A stretch of DNA of 64,000 nt from Litoditis marina (taxonomy: Eukaryota; Nematoda; Chromadorea; Rhabditida; Rhabditidae): NCBI GenBank assembly GCA_964036275.1, contig OZ038438.1:18233918-18297917 (forward strand), given 5' to 3'. A program made the position numbers and the translations under genes. Each line of letters opens with the position of its first letter. Position 1 is the first letter of the stretch. This document shows positions 52,401-64,000 of this stretch, in pieces. The notes under the pieces are model-generated. The model was not told the origin of the DNA and searched no databases. It saw only the letters and a program-made list of their open reading frames with translations.

Positions 52401-55400
52401 TTATTGGAGAGTATTCTGTTTTAACATTCCACACTCTGGCTATTTCGGACCACTCGAAATGATAGAATAGTTAAGAAGAACGTAAGGAACCCATGTTAGG
52501 AAAGATATAGTAATACTCATCAAGTAACATGAAGAGAATGAAGAGGTGAACCATAGGTGCGTGATTGCGGCAGCCTATGTGTCTATTCGCATTTTTCTGT
52601 ATCACTGACCAACAGCAGAAAGCAGGGCACTCCGTGAAGAACCACTCGGGTCCAATAGTACACAGAATAGAATAAATCTTTGCCAATCACCTTGAAAATC
52701 GTGTAATGAGTGCAAAACAGACGCTGTGATTTCTCAGTTCAAATTCAAACTGAGTACTATCAACTAGTTGAGTCACTGCACTATCCCTTTTGGGATTTTC
52801 CATTGCAGTCTAGAGTTTACCCAATCGGTTAGATCTTCCTTTAGAGATGGATAATGGCGGATGGTAATAATAAAATGTGCGAAATCAACAGTTAACAACA
52901 TTGTCTGATTATATATTATTCTTCCTCATAGGTTGATTTCTATTAATCGTCTTTCAGATCTAATGTCAAAGATGCTGACTATGCTCATTTACTTGACAAA
53001 CTTTCAATCACTTGTCAGCCACTTTTCTTGTAAGTTAACTGATTTATTATTCCCGAATTAAATTTTGCCGTAGGATTTCGTTCTCACTGAATACGTTGCT
53101 CTGTGATATGTTGGTTGTACTGGAGCTAGCAATGCAGAGCTGCAAGCAAATTCTTTACCTTAGTTCGTTTTTAAACAACTTTTTTTTCCTTCGTAGAAAC
53201 TCACGAATCAACTTTGTGGAATTCAGGAATTCAACCGACCTGAACCCATGGTAGTGTAGTAATGTAGCACACAAGCCGTCCCGAATCTTGATTCTTCAAA
53301 GTTACTCGACATTTCCCAGCTATCTCAGGCAAAACTGATAGAAAAGCAGCCTTCGAAGAATACACAATATATGGGTGGTTCTCTTAGAACTCACCAAACA
53401 GTTTTCCATCCTCAGAATATTTAGAATATTTATTTAACGCATTCATGTATTTTGACAAATAGGGCCTGGATCTCTAATTGTCCAATTGTCCAATTGTCCA
53501 ACTTCAATTGTCCAATTGTCCATCTCAAATGTCCATTTGTCCAATTGTCTATTTTCAATTGTCCAATTGTCTAATTGTCTGTTTTCAAATGTACATTTGT
53601 CCAATTTTGAATTTTTTTTAAATTTTTCTTTCTTTTTACTTTCTAATTTCTCAATGTTTCTTTCTCCTCACACCCGGGGGTCATTTTACGCGTCAACATG
53701 TAAAATTTGACGGATTAGGATGAAACTTGCACACCTGGGGTAATCTACCACGAAGATCACGAATACGCGAATTAAAATTTGTTCAACGCGCGCAAAACGT
53801 GCACGCGACGCGACAAAAATGTCAACATTAGAGTTTGGGAATGACACTTTGGGAACAGGGGTAGTTGATGACGCTGATTTCGAATATCGACATTATGTTA
53901 AAGGTTAAAGGTGGTGGGAAGCAAAAGTTTCATGGTGAGCAAAACGAGAATTTTCGAACCAAACTTGCAGGGCTAGGGTAGTCGATCATGGACATAACGA
54001 ATATCGATACGGGGATAAAGGTGGTGGGGGGGGGCTAAAGTATAAATGTTCCAAACTTATTCGTATTGGGTCAAACTTTCAGAGAAGGCTTAGTAGACGA
54101 TAGGGATTCTGAATATCGACATAACATTGAAGTACAATACAATACAAATATTTTTTTCATAATTTCAAGTTATTACTGCTTTTGAAGCCACCGTTTTCAC
54201 CCGTCAACCTTAACTTTATATCGATATATAGAATCCCTATCGTCTACTACGCCTTCTCGGTATGTTTGACCCAATACAAATAGGTTTGGAACATTTATAC
54301 TAGCCCCCACCACCTTCAACCCCGTATATATTCGTTATGTCCATGATCGACTACCCTAGCCCTGCAAGTTTGGTTCGAAAATTCTCGTTTTGCTCACCAT
54401 GAAACTTTTGCTTCCCACCACCTTTAACCTTTAACATAATGTCGATATTCGAAATCAGCGTCATCAACTACCCCTGTTCCCAAAGTGTCATTCCCAAACT
54501 CTAATGTTGACATTTTTGTCGCGTCGCGTGCACGTTTTGCGCGCGTTGAACAAATTTTAATTCGCGTATTCGTGATCTTCGTGGTAGATTACCCCAGTTG
54601 TGCAAGTTTCATCCTAATCCGTCAAATTTTACATGTTGACGCGTAAAATGACCCCCGGGTGTGAGGAGAAAGAAACATTGAGAAATTAGAAAGTAAAAAG
54701 AAAAAACAATAAAAAAAAACAATTCAAAATTGGACAAATGGACATTTGAAAACAGACAATTAGACAATTGGACATTTGAGATGGACAATTGGACAATTGA
54801 AGTTGGACAATTGGACAATTGGACAATTAGAGATCCAGGCCCATAGTATCACATAGTGTTCTCTCAGCTTCATGCTTCACGTACCCATCCTCAACAAGTT
54901 CCAATTTTTTAAGCTTAACTATCAGTTCATATCAGGAAATTCCACTCGTATTTCTGTGACTGGATGACATATTTTTGAAGGAACTAGTGGAGTGCACTCA
55001 ACACACAGGTTGATCTACTAGCACTACGTCTTATGTACAATTCACATCCAACAGAGAGTGGCTAAACTGTTCCAGTTGAGTAATTACGAAACATACCGTT
55101 GTTATTCCAAAGATTGCTGTTTTTGTAGTCCGTGGGGTACAATAGAGATGAACAGATTCTGGCACACACACATACACATATCTTTGAACTGCCAGAAAAA
55201 CTGTCAACCATATAGCGGCAGTATGGAATATTGAAGGAAGTATTTCGAACAGATATGCATGGGCATTACACCAAAAAGCATCCAAACCATGAACTGCAAC
55301 GATATAAAGTTGACGCTATGTGTTGCACACTGGTCGCGAAGTGTGTGAAAACAACAACTGATAGATTAAATTACTCACAGTTCTAACTGCGAAATTACAC

Positions 55401-56778
55401 AAAAAGAGTTACTCCAGCAGATGGGCCATCTATATGCCAGTACTATCGCGGGACAATAATATGAACACAGTCATGTATCTCGGTCCACACACCTTCATCC
55501 ACAATATACCCCTTGAGTGTATAGTAATATAGAAACCATGGAACCGAAGTGCATCCTGAAATATTCATTCACAGATTTCGATGACCAACATTGTACCAAT
55601 ATAGTATAGGATCTGTCTATGCTGACATGTTCGATATAGTTGTCGCTTAAAGAAAGACTACGGTATACTGTGTATCTCAATTTATGCTGTGTAAGAACAC
55701 ATATATACGATTTGTCAACAACGATGTTGTTATCGCAGTTGGTGTAATAGTTAGCATCTGCTCCTGCCAAACTTCAGAACCTGGTTCGAGTCTCACACGA
55801 GGCGGATGTTTTATAAATTTGACACGCAATATAGACAGTCACTTACCAGTTAGGAGATCTGTGATCGCCATGGCTAATAAAATCATGTTAGTTGGAGTTC
55901 TCAGATGTTTTTGGTGAAGTACAATGACAATGAAAGTGTTTGTGAACGTGGTAAGTGCGACCAATACCGGCATAAGATATCCATAGAGCGGTACCGCCCA
56001 ATCCTGTAGGAAAATCACAATGTAAATGGAAAACATGGATGAACGATAATTTTGTATCAACCAATCTGGTGGTCTAATCAAATGGGAAACAATAAAGAAA
56101 TACCAGTAACTCTATGTTATGCTCGTTCATTATTAGGTAAGCGTGAATGTCAAGCATTCATAACTTCATATGTTTTGAATTACGGAAAATTGATCAAAGG
56201 TACGGAAAATTAAAGATCATAAAGGCGCACAGACATCAAAAACGCGGAACGCTCCTTCGATCATGTTTACAAAAATATCACAATGGTCGACAACTAGAAC
56301 ACACATGTTTAGTCTCATTTTACTTCACAAACCACATTATCGTCTTCAGTTCGAATCAATGGACCGTTGTCCATCTCGGATAAACTGTTGCCACTCAAGT
56401 TTGTACCGTTTACGGTGCCAACATACCCGGAATATTATCAACATTGTGAACGGTAGAAAAATCTTAATTAGTTTTTCATTGGTAAATATCTTTTCTTATA
56501 AGGTTGCTAAGCTGTTGTGAACTGAAATCGTTCTTCTAAAAGTTGTAATATTAGTTTGATCACTGAGAATACTCAATGCACATCATTAGTTTCTGGTTTC
56601 TCAAACTGTGCCGGTGAGCGACACATAACTCCAATGAGCAAATTCCACTCCGGAATATCTGTTCAAAGTTATATCAAACTCTCACCAATGGAGATATCAA
56701 TGAAATGTTCAGCGGAAAATAATCTTCATTCGGCTGAGGAAGCAGAAAGTTCTCCTCATATTGAGTTATCGGCATGAG
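49439..56778 (-). CDS. Sex-peptide-receptor/myosuppressin-like (DMSR/SPR) peptide GPCR
   Basis: A peptide receptor of the SPR/DMSR group (ligands such as myoinhibitory or FMRFamide-like peptides). Minus-strand exons: 56778-56686 (N-terminus with NIS glycosylation site), 56003-55847 (TM1-2, FTNTFIVIVL, MAITDLLTG), 55555-55493, 55293-55046 (TM3-4: FEILPSIFHTAAIWLTVFLA, QRYVYV), 52690-52610 (TM5), 52293-52196 (loop 3), 51543-51456 (TM6: TNRMLAVICSVFLLLE), 51027-50924, 49754-49608 (TM7: SPIQFGIYCSMSEQFR) and 49538-49439 (stop). QRY in place of DRY and no CWxP are normal for this group. TM7 has SP rather than NP. A short loop-2 exon between 55046 and 52690 was not placed, and the true start may lie upstream (see 57144-57371). 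Confidence 0.85.
53462..54842. mobile_element. 1.38-kb foldback transposon with modular arms
   Basis: Arms of about 630-670 bp (53462-54131 and 54209-54842) are long inverted repeats with ends GGGCCTGGATCTC / GAGATCCAGGCCC, flanked by ATA on both sides (53459-53461, 54843-54845). Outer parts consist of repeated CAATTGTCC words; inner parts of four diverged, roughly 110-bp modules sharing ACTTGCA…GGGTAGT…CGAATATCGAC. The loop carries ACAATACAATACAAAT-TTTTT, like a LINE 3' end. It lies in the TM4-TM5 intron of the SPR-like receptor. Open frames in the arms are artefacts. Confidence 0.88.
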
Positions 56779-56949
56779 CTGCAAAATAATTATCTCATAT
56801 TGAGTTATCGGCATGAGCTGCAAAATAATTATTTCATATTGAGTTATCGGCATGAGCTGCAAAATAATTATCTCATATTGAGTTATCGGCATGAGCTGCA
56901 AAATAATTATTTCATATTGAGTTATCGGCATGAGCTGCAAAATAATTAT
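56755..56949 (-). repeat. 39-bp minisatellite, five units, each carrying a splice acceptor
   Basis: Five nearly identical 39-bp units end at the N-terminal exon of the SPR-like receptor. Read on the minus strand, each has TTATTTTGCAG followed by CTC ATG CCG ATA ACT CAA TAT GAG, and 39 bp keeps the frame, so the whole array is open (QLMPITQYEIIIL repeated). The last unit supplies the acceptor I use at 56778. Confidence 0.9.
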
Positions 56950-57143
56950 TCTGAATTTTGACTACAAAGAAGCCAACGGAGCATCATAAAGTTAATTTTT
57001 TAAAAGTATAACTGGAAGGCTGGAACACGTAAGCAGAGCGAGACGAACATATCTGTCAAAAGTAAGACCCAACATTCATCTGGTTCAAAATTACTAGTAG
57101 AACCCAAAAAAACTTCGTCACAAAAACCATGTCAATGTTTGGC

Positions 57144-57371
57144 TCATGAGAGAATTCCTCTATAATATATCAGATAGTGCATACCTTTTGAGAATACTGT
57201 GTGAAGTTCATTAAGTTCATACAAAATTGGGAATCGTCTTACTTCATCGTCGAATGCGGGTAACGATTTGTGCAAATTGCCTTCATGAGCAGCAACCGCT
57301 CCACGTAATAACGTAAACGCGGCGATCAGAACGGAATCAGTCATTAATGCAACAACATGTGCGAAACTCAT
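57144..57371 (-). CDS. Signal-peptide-like ORF, possible first exon of the SPR-like receptor or a small secreted peptide
   Basis: MSFAHVVALMTDSVLIAAF is followed by LLRGAVAA, a plausible signal sequence, and then an acidic/His-rich stretch up to a donor (AAAAG|GTATGC, phase 1). That phase does not match the receptor exon at 56778, so any link is unproven. Function unknown. Confidence 0.3.
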   Translation of the reverse strand: MSFAHVVALMTDSVLIAAFTLLRGAVAAHEGNLHKSLPAFDDEVRRFPILYELNELHTVFSKGMHYLIYYRGILS

Positions 57372-57604
57372 TCTAGAAACATGCAGATTTAATTTTCAAA
57401 TAATGGCAATACAGTGAACTGAATCAAAACAATTCAAGACTTTGTTTTAAATCGTCTTTTTGGGGGATTGCTCAACTAACACCGGTGCTAACACAACAGT
57501 ATTGTTGGAATTGTTTTACAGTTGCACATCCAAGCACGTCGCAACAATGAAGCTTGGTAATGCTAAGAGAAACGCGTGATCTCTTGTGATTTATCTTGCT
57601 AGAC

Positions 57605-57714
57605 GTTGATATCTCCTTGTCTGATAGTTGATATCTCCTTGTCTTACTCCGATAGATAGTTGATATCTCCTTGTCTTACTCCGATAGATAGTTGATATCT
57701 CCTTGTCTTACTCC
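57605..57714 (+). repeat. Tandem repeat, 32-bp unit, about 3.5 copies
   Basis: GTTGATATCTCCTTGTCTTA followed by CTCCGATAGATA recurs at 57627, 57659 and 57691, with a shortened unit before. Intergenic. Confidence 0.85.
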
Positions 57715-60700
57715 AAATGATCTTCTAGCAGCAGAGATTGACTTTCTTGTAATTGGTTTGCTCATTAATAATCACAGAGAAAATGATTAAATAAGCAAAA
57801 CTAGGTTAAATGAAATCAAGTTAACTAGGGTGAAGTTAATAAATAAATGAATAAATGAATTAAAAGTAATAAATACTTTCTATGAAGTTATTATTGACTA
57901 AGTTTTAAATAGAATACATCGTTTCGGCCTCACCACCTTTGATGTAACTCATGCAAGCAAAATATATTTTGTTGCTCAAGATATTTGTATTTTTTGTTTT
58001 CTTTCACCACACGATGCGTACCGTTTTAGTGCCACAGGCGATTCAAATTCCCGGCTGAGATCAACTTTTGAAAGAAATGAATTCACATAGTGATCGCGAA
58101 AACTGAAAGAAGAACCATCAAGACAGAATTATGCAAAGATTTATGAACCAGTCATTGAATTGGCCATACAGAGTAGTTTCTCGGGTTGGCAGGTTCGTGC
58201 GAATCTGGTGCATTTTGCAAAATCGAGCGTTTTTCAGTTAGTTTTTCCGATTTTCCGAGCATCACTGATATCTGACAGTCAAACCGGCGCATTGTTTGAG
58301 TATCACACCATCGCAGCCTCTTCACATTTCATTCATCTCTCACAGTCCAATCATTTTCAACTGTAAGTTTGCAGCGACTTTCGCGAAATTCAGACACAAT
58401 TCCCTTTCCTTTTCTGCCAGAAACTAAGCACTCTTGTTGAGAAGAGAAAAAATACCTAAGTTGTTCTAACTTTGTTTCCAAACCTTTTTTCAGTCAGTTC
58501 AACTCATTCATAGAGGTTCAATAAAACAGTTCCACATCATGTTCCATACAAAAAATCTCCAGAAAGGTCTCTATAAAACTAGCAGTCAACAGTTGAAAAC
58601 GCAAATTCTTCCACTTCCGATGAGATCTTCTGATGCAGAGCATACGCTTAAACATACGGTGAATATGTATCAACATAGTTCATACGATTCCAGAAACTGG
58701 AAAACTGAAAACCACCTAGAATCAGGTGCACCCTTGAGAGAGAAACCAGAATGCAGTGTGCACAGACCATCAGAATCAGAGAATGGTACAGAGTAAGTGG
58801 AAACGAGGACATTTGTTCCAAACAAAAGTTTCAAGCAACATTTTTCAGTTATATTTGTCATTCAAACCAAATCTTTGTAATTGATTATCGAAGTGTTCAA
58901 TCGAACAACATTCCTCCAAACGCAAATATATCTTGCTATAAATTGATCGTGGAACTGCTGCTATCACCTCATAGACAACAGGAAAACTTTTGATGAGATA
59001 AGCTCATCAGCTGTTTATGAATTTCTCTCCGACACGTGAGGAGAAATCACCAACGAACATGTCAATTTGAGACCAACTTAAGAGGCCAAATGAGAATTTG
59101 AACTTCATTGCGAGGTACGTTGTTGTTTTCAGCACATATTCGGTAGTTCATATTATAGACTTGGGATGTAACTGGACCAGAAATATCCTAAAATATGAGA
59201 AAACTAGTTAGAGTTCAGAAAGTTTTTTCTTCTATCTGCGCTTCTGAAGAAATTTAAATAGTTCTAAGTTTTGTTGTTCAGTAGCAGCGAAACTGGGTGT
59301 TTGTTTTATTGTCAGCACGGGTTGGCTAGTTTTGGGAAAAAGTAGAAATACCATAGATTTTCTATCAATCAATTTTTTTATATATCCGGTGAACCTTTTT
59401 ACATTATGCAGAACGAGGTCTCAGTTTCACCGACTGACCAACTGACACGCATTTGAAAATGAAATACGACAGTTGTGGACCTCATTCATCTTCTTATCCT
59501 TCACTGGTATTGATTGAATTGCAGTATTTTCACAAATTTCACATTTACTTAAATTTCACAGATATTTAGAAAATATTTTATCGCTTTTTCTCGATTTTGT
59601 AGAAACAGTTAGTTATAGAAAATTACAACATTTTTAACTGCTGAGAAAGAAGACGGGAGCATAGTCTGAATCTTAATCGTTACTACCTCCGATTTCAATT
59701 GAAGAATACAGTTCTTTAACGAACAATTTTGGTTTTCTTCCACGATATACTATTTTTTTGTGCTTTTCATACCTCAGGGTTGCAGCGGTGTCCTTTTTTT
59801 GAGTAGCCAACACATTGAGCCCGCCGTTTGCCCTCACCATACGACCCCCTACGCCGGAAAAATAATTATTTCACCCAAGTTATTGCCAGATTCGTCTAGA
59901 TTTTTCCCACACACAAGATGTTTCATCCTTGCAATTGAGTTATTATAATTGATTACATTCATCTCGATAGATGTATCTTGCTATGTTGTACTCCGTCTCG
60001 GTTTCATCGCTAAACTTCTATTTACTCATGACAGAAATAATTCAGATAGACTTTTCTATTGCATTTTCCATGCTAAAAAGGTAACAGATGCGGAGTAAAA
60101 AACATGTTCGTGGATCTATTTCGACACAAACAATCGGATACTCAGAAACCAGTAAGATTTTCAGATTATCATACTGAAACAAAATGTTGAACAGTATGTA
60201 GTGTTGGTGGCTCGTGTATTTATTTGTGAGAAACATTGTTCAAGAATCGTTAGCGTATCTGAACTATTCGAAACTTGTGAATCGTAGCTAGACACTAAAA
60301 AAGTTAACGTTTTGGTTACTAGTCTGTTCTGGTCGCAAGATCAATCGAATTCGAAATCATTTATCTGGTCGTTCTGAACCTCCTTATACATAAACCCCCG
60401 AAACCATCTTCTCGTGGAAGTCGCTGTACAAAGTACAATTTCCCGTGAACCAAAACAAAGAAATCATTCTCTAATTCAAAGAATGCAAATCATCGAAATA
60501 AAACCAACATGCGGTTTAAAAAGCGGAAGCTGTGATATTTTATAACTGGCTTGACGATGTTTTGTTTTGACTCCCAAGAGTAACGTATTAGTTTTCTACA
60601 TGTGGAGCGACAGCCAATCCACCTGCATTTTGTGTGGTTTTACTTACTGGGGACTAAGTAAAGTGTGCATCAGACTCGGCTTAATTTTCCAACATAACAA

Positions 60701-61213
60701 GTATATAGGCAAGAAACTTTCAGTTACCTAGCTCAAGTAACAGATATAATGCGAAGAGTTCAAGCTCGATCTGAATATTGATTTATGTATTAGCAAATAT
60801 GTTCGAGATAGACATTACGCGAATTGTACTTGAAAAAGGTTCTATAAGTTTCTTATCAATACAACTTAATAAGAGTTGTTGTGCTATCGTTTTGCTATCT
60901 GTAAACAGTTTTGTACAGAGAGAAAGGTGAAATCAGGTACTTCGGGGTACCTGAACATAAGTTGTGAGCCCCATATCAGACGAAAATACGTGAATCGTGT
61001 GCTGTTTATGAAACCAAAAATGTTTCTAAATCACTGAACTTATGAACAATACCTTTACGTAGATCTTTTATAATTTGCCCGACGTCGTATCCACCTCTCC
61101 TTTCAACAGAAAATAGCGTGAATTAGCCTTTTTCAATCATGAGGTCGGTAAAATAGTGAAAAAGCAATAGTGAAATGATCTACTGTCAGTTTTGTGATCA
61201 GTTGTATTGTCAG

Positions 61214-64000
61214 AGTGATGATTCGCTGGCATCAAGCAGTAGCAACACGTGGTTGGCAAAGAAGAAACATTTCCGTGACACCGAGGAATGGAAGCAGAAA
61301 AAGACGCGAATCATCAAGAAGCTGCGAGCACTGTCAAAGATAAATCTGGCCATGGTGCTCTCCCGAATGCCTGTGAGTCTTTTCTTAACTCTTTTTCGCC
61401 TCATTTCTTTTTGTAATAAATGTTCGATGTTCAAATCCCTAGTGAACGGTATACATTGCTAAGAATGTATTTTATCACATTGTTTGCTGCTCCTTTATTG
61501 AATGATGTGAATAATAATCATAATAATAACAATAATAACAATAAAAATAGTATAAGACCGACCGTCCTATTGGGCTCGCTCTTTTCTGAAGCGAGCTTTA
61601 ATGGTGTGTGTTTCCCTAAACCACTGTGTTCATAGTTTGATCCCGTTCCTCCTTCGTCGAAATTCGTAAAATTTCGCTTGTACCTAGTTCATACTTCAAC
61701 GAAATATTGGCCACGTCATCTATTTTGGAATATAATCCCCATCCGGCCAATGACTATCAGAAAAGGCTTCAACTTTTTGGGTTCAGGTGCTCAAAAACTG
61801 TAAAAAAAAATATCTTGGTCTTTCCAATTTCATCTGATTCAACTAGCGTAATTATGTGGCTAGTGCGCGTGCTTTGTTTATGATATCCACATCAAAGTGT
61901 CTGACTGTTTGTTTTGCTCTGCGAGCAGATTTGTTTCCTCTCTGTTTCTACTTCTCATCGACTGTGAAATTTAGCGCTCAAGCATGTTGATCTATGTCTG
62001 ATTCATTTTCGCTTCCAAGAAGTCGACCTCGTAAAGCCCATTTAGCCCTCAGTGGTTAGGCGTGTTCTATTTATAAATTGAAACCTTTTTGACATGCAAC
62101 AATTTGCAAAACAAAGTTTTTGGAGAAACCTAGTCTTTACTTTTTACCTGTAGATTTTTGAAAGTCATGTTGGATTGATAAGGACTACCGATCATCTCTC
62201 TTTTTGTCAACGCTTCTGTCAAATACAATACTTTGTACTACAACAGGTATACACACGTGCAAAGCTGGAAATCGCATGTCTTGCTCATCACAAGGTGCGG
62301 TTTCGACAACTGGGAGATGGTGAATTCTCGTCTAGTTCAGTTTTTGAGCAACGCAATAGTTTTCTGCGGATCTGCTAGCACATGGTGTACATGGATTGAT
62401 CGAATGCCAGCTGACTCCTCCGCCACTTGCTTTCTAAAACAAGACTGACGTGACGGCTTTTTCTTATTCTTCTCCAAAGCTTAGGTTGAACTTTCATGAT
62501 TCCTCAATTTGTTTATTCAATGTGTTCAGCACCATTTTGATTTGAATCTTAAGCCAGCTTCTCTACCTCAATGGATTTCTCATTAGTGATAAACGGTATT
62601 GTGGGTCTTCGTTATCATCTTTCAACAGTATTAAATTACGAGTAGTAGAGTATTTGTCGACCGGCAAATGAGATGTTGTAGTGCGTTGTCCCCTCGTTCC
62701 AATTCAAGGTCACGTTTTCAGCTTGGCAAAGTGCTTTGGGTGTGCCTGATCAATTCTTCTCGTCGATGAGATGGCTGCCATATTTGACATGACTCGCCGA
62801 GTCGTTCACGACAACGAGGCAGAATACAAAAATAAGCTAGATGAGGATGAACCCGAAATATTACACTACACACATCACAAACACATGGCTGTGAGCTCGA
62901 TTTGAACAAGTTATCGTTCTTGCTATCCCGAGTTTGTCCTTAGGGCAGCGGAGGGTTGAACACGATGGTAAAACAATTAATTTACCAGATATGTTTTCAG
63001 ACCATCGAGAAACTTCCTGACAAAGTTCTTCAGCACATTTTTTCATATCTACCACCTCAACAGGTATACGATTTTTGTTTGGATAGAAGCGAAACATACC
63101 ACTATTTTTGCTGTCCAATGAGTTTCGTTCAATAGTTGGAGGAAAAATTTGTTGATGGTTACAGTTTTTATAGAAATATTGTGAGTGTTCATGACTTTAG
63201 ATTCTACAAGCGGGAACGGTTTGTAAGCGATGGCGCGCTGTGGCTAGCAGTCCGTTGTTGTGGAAATTCGTTTCATTTCGACCAAGTCTGGGTGGGATCG
63301 CTGTGAGTTCTATTATCACATGTGTGCTCCTTCTGTTGTTGAAGTGCTGTGACAGAAGCATGAATCAGGAGAGAAGACTTCTCAAACTGAATGCAACTGA
63401 TTCGTGTCACGAGGTTCTAATCCCAAGTATGTGGTTTAGAAGTAAAGATGAATGAAGTGCTGAATTTTTCAACTTAGTTTAAGTTTTGTAGTACACCCGG
63501 TGCGCACAAAGTGAAAGAACTCACAAAGAATATTCTGCCCTGTCGTTTGATTTTTCCGGAGTTGCGGCTTACGTACTTGACACACCACCCTCATTTACGT
63601 ACGAACTCACCTATGGAATCACAAACACCATCTCAAAACTCTCAATAAAGTGATAAAAAAATGTAAAAGAGAGCACGTCATTAAGGCTGGGACCGCAAAC
63701 TCAAAGCTGAAAACAACATCAATGTGGTCACGGTACAGCATGCATATGACGAACCTGCGCTCGGCTCACTCACTGGAAGCGTTGATAGCTTTACTCTATC
63801 CGCATCTAAACGTGAAACGTTGTTCGTACATTATCCTGAGATGTTTACTAATTTATATTACAGGTGAAGTATGCCGACAACTTTCCACAATTGATCGGTT
63901 CTTTATTCACAGAAATCAGAATAGTGGAACTGGCAACTGATCTAATTAATCCATATGTTCTGCATGAGCTAGCTAGCAAGTGTCCTCGTCTACAGCATTT
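61214..64000 (+). CDS. F-box protein with leucine-rich-like repeats (3'-partial)
   Basis: F-box proteins bring substrates to SCF ubiquitin ligases through Skp1. The F-box is split over two exons: 63001-63063 (TIEKLPDKVLQHIFSYLPPQ) and 63201-63302 (ILQAGTVCKRWRAVASSPLL then WKFVSFRPSLGGIA). The preceding exon 62771-62890 is acidic (EYKNKLDEDEPEILHYTHH) and ends at a phase-0 donor. The final visible exon, 63864-64000, reads LFTEIRIVELATDLINPYVL, HELASKCPRLQH, an LRR-like pattern as in FBXL proteins, and runs off the window. An upstream coding exon, 61214-61372 (WLAKKKHFRDTEEWKQKKTR…, phase 0), is probably part of the same gene. A middle exon around 63496-63650 (YTRCAQSERTH…) is possible but unconfirmed. 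Confidence 0.65.
61510..61550 (+). repeat. (AAT/AAC)n microsatellite
   Basis: About 40 bp of AATAAT/AACAAT repeats, followed by a GCTCGCTC…GAAGCGAGC hairpin at 61576-61600. Intronic in the F-box gene model; resembles LINE 3' tails but no LINE coding sequence is attached. Confidence 0.8.

Larger units (their letters stand above)
56950..61213. other. Divergent intergenic region between the SPR-like receptor and the F-box gene
   Basis: 4.3 kb. It contains a signal-peptide-like minus ORF (57144-57371), a tandem repeat (57605-57714), and a few plus-strand frames with donor-like ends (to 58363 with CAACT|GTAAGT, and 58539-58791 with ACAGA|GTAAGT) that could be 5' exons of the F-box gene but have no recognisable protein. 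Otherwise nothing seen. Confidence 0.4.

Noticed and set aside
53486..54818. Open frames encoding NCPTSIVQLS-like repeats on both strands
   Set aside because: They are translations of CAATTGTCC words in the foldback arms; no protein family or splice signals.
58160..58993. Several plus-strand frames of 60-85 codons
   Set aside because: Some end at donor-like sites but none shows a recognisable protein or a phase-linked partner; mentioned only as possible 5' exons.
1..64000. tRNA, rRNA, spliced-leader RNA, CRISPR or bacterial operon features
   Set aside because: None seen by eye on either strand; a tRNAscan or Rfam search would be needed to exclude small RNAs.

Overview
The window looks like nuclear DNA of an invertebrate animal: AT-rich, intron-rich, and crowded with retroelements and small DNA transposons. 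Most introns run from GT to a nematode-like T-rich acceptor (TTTTCAG), and one gene encodes a cysteine-rich secreted protein of a style common in nematodes. A nematode is therefore my best guess, but the phylum is not proven. No prokaryotic features, rRNA, tRNA or CRISPR were seen.

Layout. (1) 161-15342 (+): the 3' three quarters of HID1, a Golgi/dense-core-vesicle trafficking protein. I resolve 15 phase-consistent exons down to the stop codon; the 5' end lies off the window. Its introns hold several MITE-like foldbacks, a decayed non-LTR retrotransposon (about 8107-11715, minus) and a composite DNA element (11731-13889). (2) About 17394-30492 (+): a Rab-family GTPase whose 11.9-kb intron contains a nest of insertions. 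A dead LINE was entered by a second, inverted copy of the composite element (19193-20837) and by a tandem pair of Penelope-like elements (21247-28918). The Penelope ORF has GIY-YIG at the N-terminus and RT at the C-terminus (Naiad-type order) and is intact in the full copy. (3) 37332-31917 (-): a novel secreted protein with a Cys-rich helical domain followed by a Ser/Thr/Pro-rich region, reconstructed from ten exons with fully matching phases. (4) 47418-39544 (-): a D2-like dopamine/biogenic-amine GPCR. (5) 56778-49439 (-): a sex-peptide-receptor/myosuppressin-like (DMSR/SPR) peptide GPCR. (6) About 61214 to the window end (+): the 5' part of an F-box, LRR-like protein.

The genes do not form one pathway, although HID1 and the Rab both belong to secretory trafficking and the two GPCRs are neighbours on one strand. 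The most unusual material is in the mobile and repeated DNA: a young Naiad-like Penelope pair with near-identical pseudo-LTRs and a duplicated, structure-rich 5' leader; a composite element that joins a 0.5-kb foldback to a 130-bp array of TGACGTCA palindromes, present twice in inverted orientation with 3-bp target duplications; a 1.38-kb foldback transposon with modular arms; and a 39-bp minisatellite that multiplies a splice acceptor at the start of a receptor exon. Among proteins, the Rab has Met in place of the catalytic switch-II Gln.
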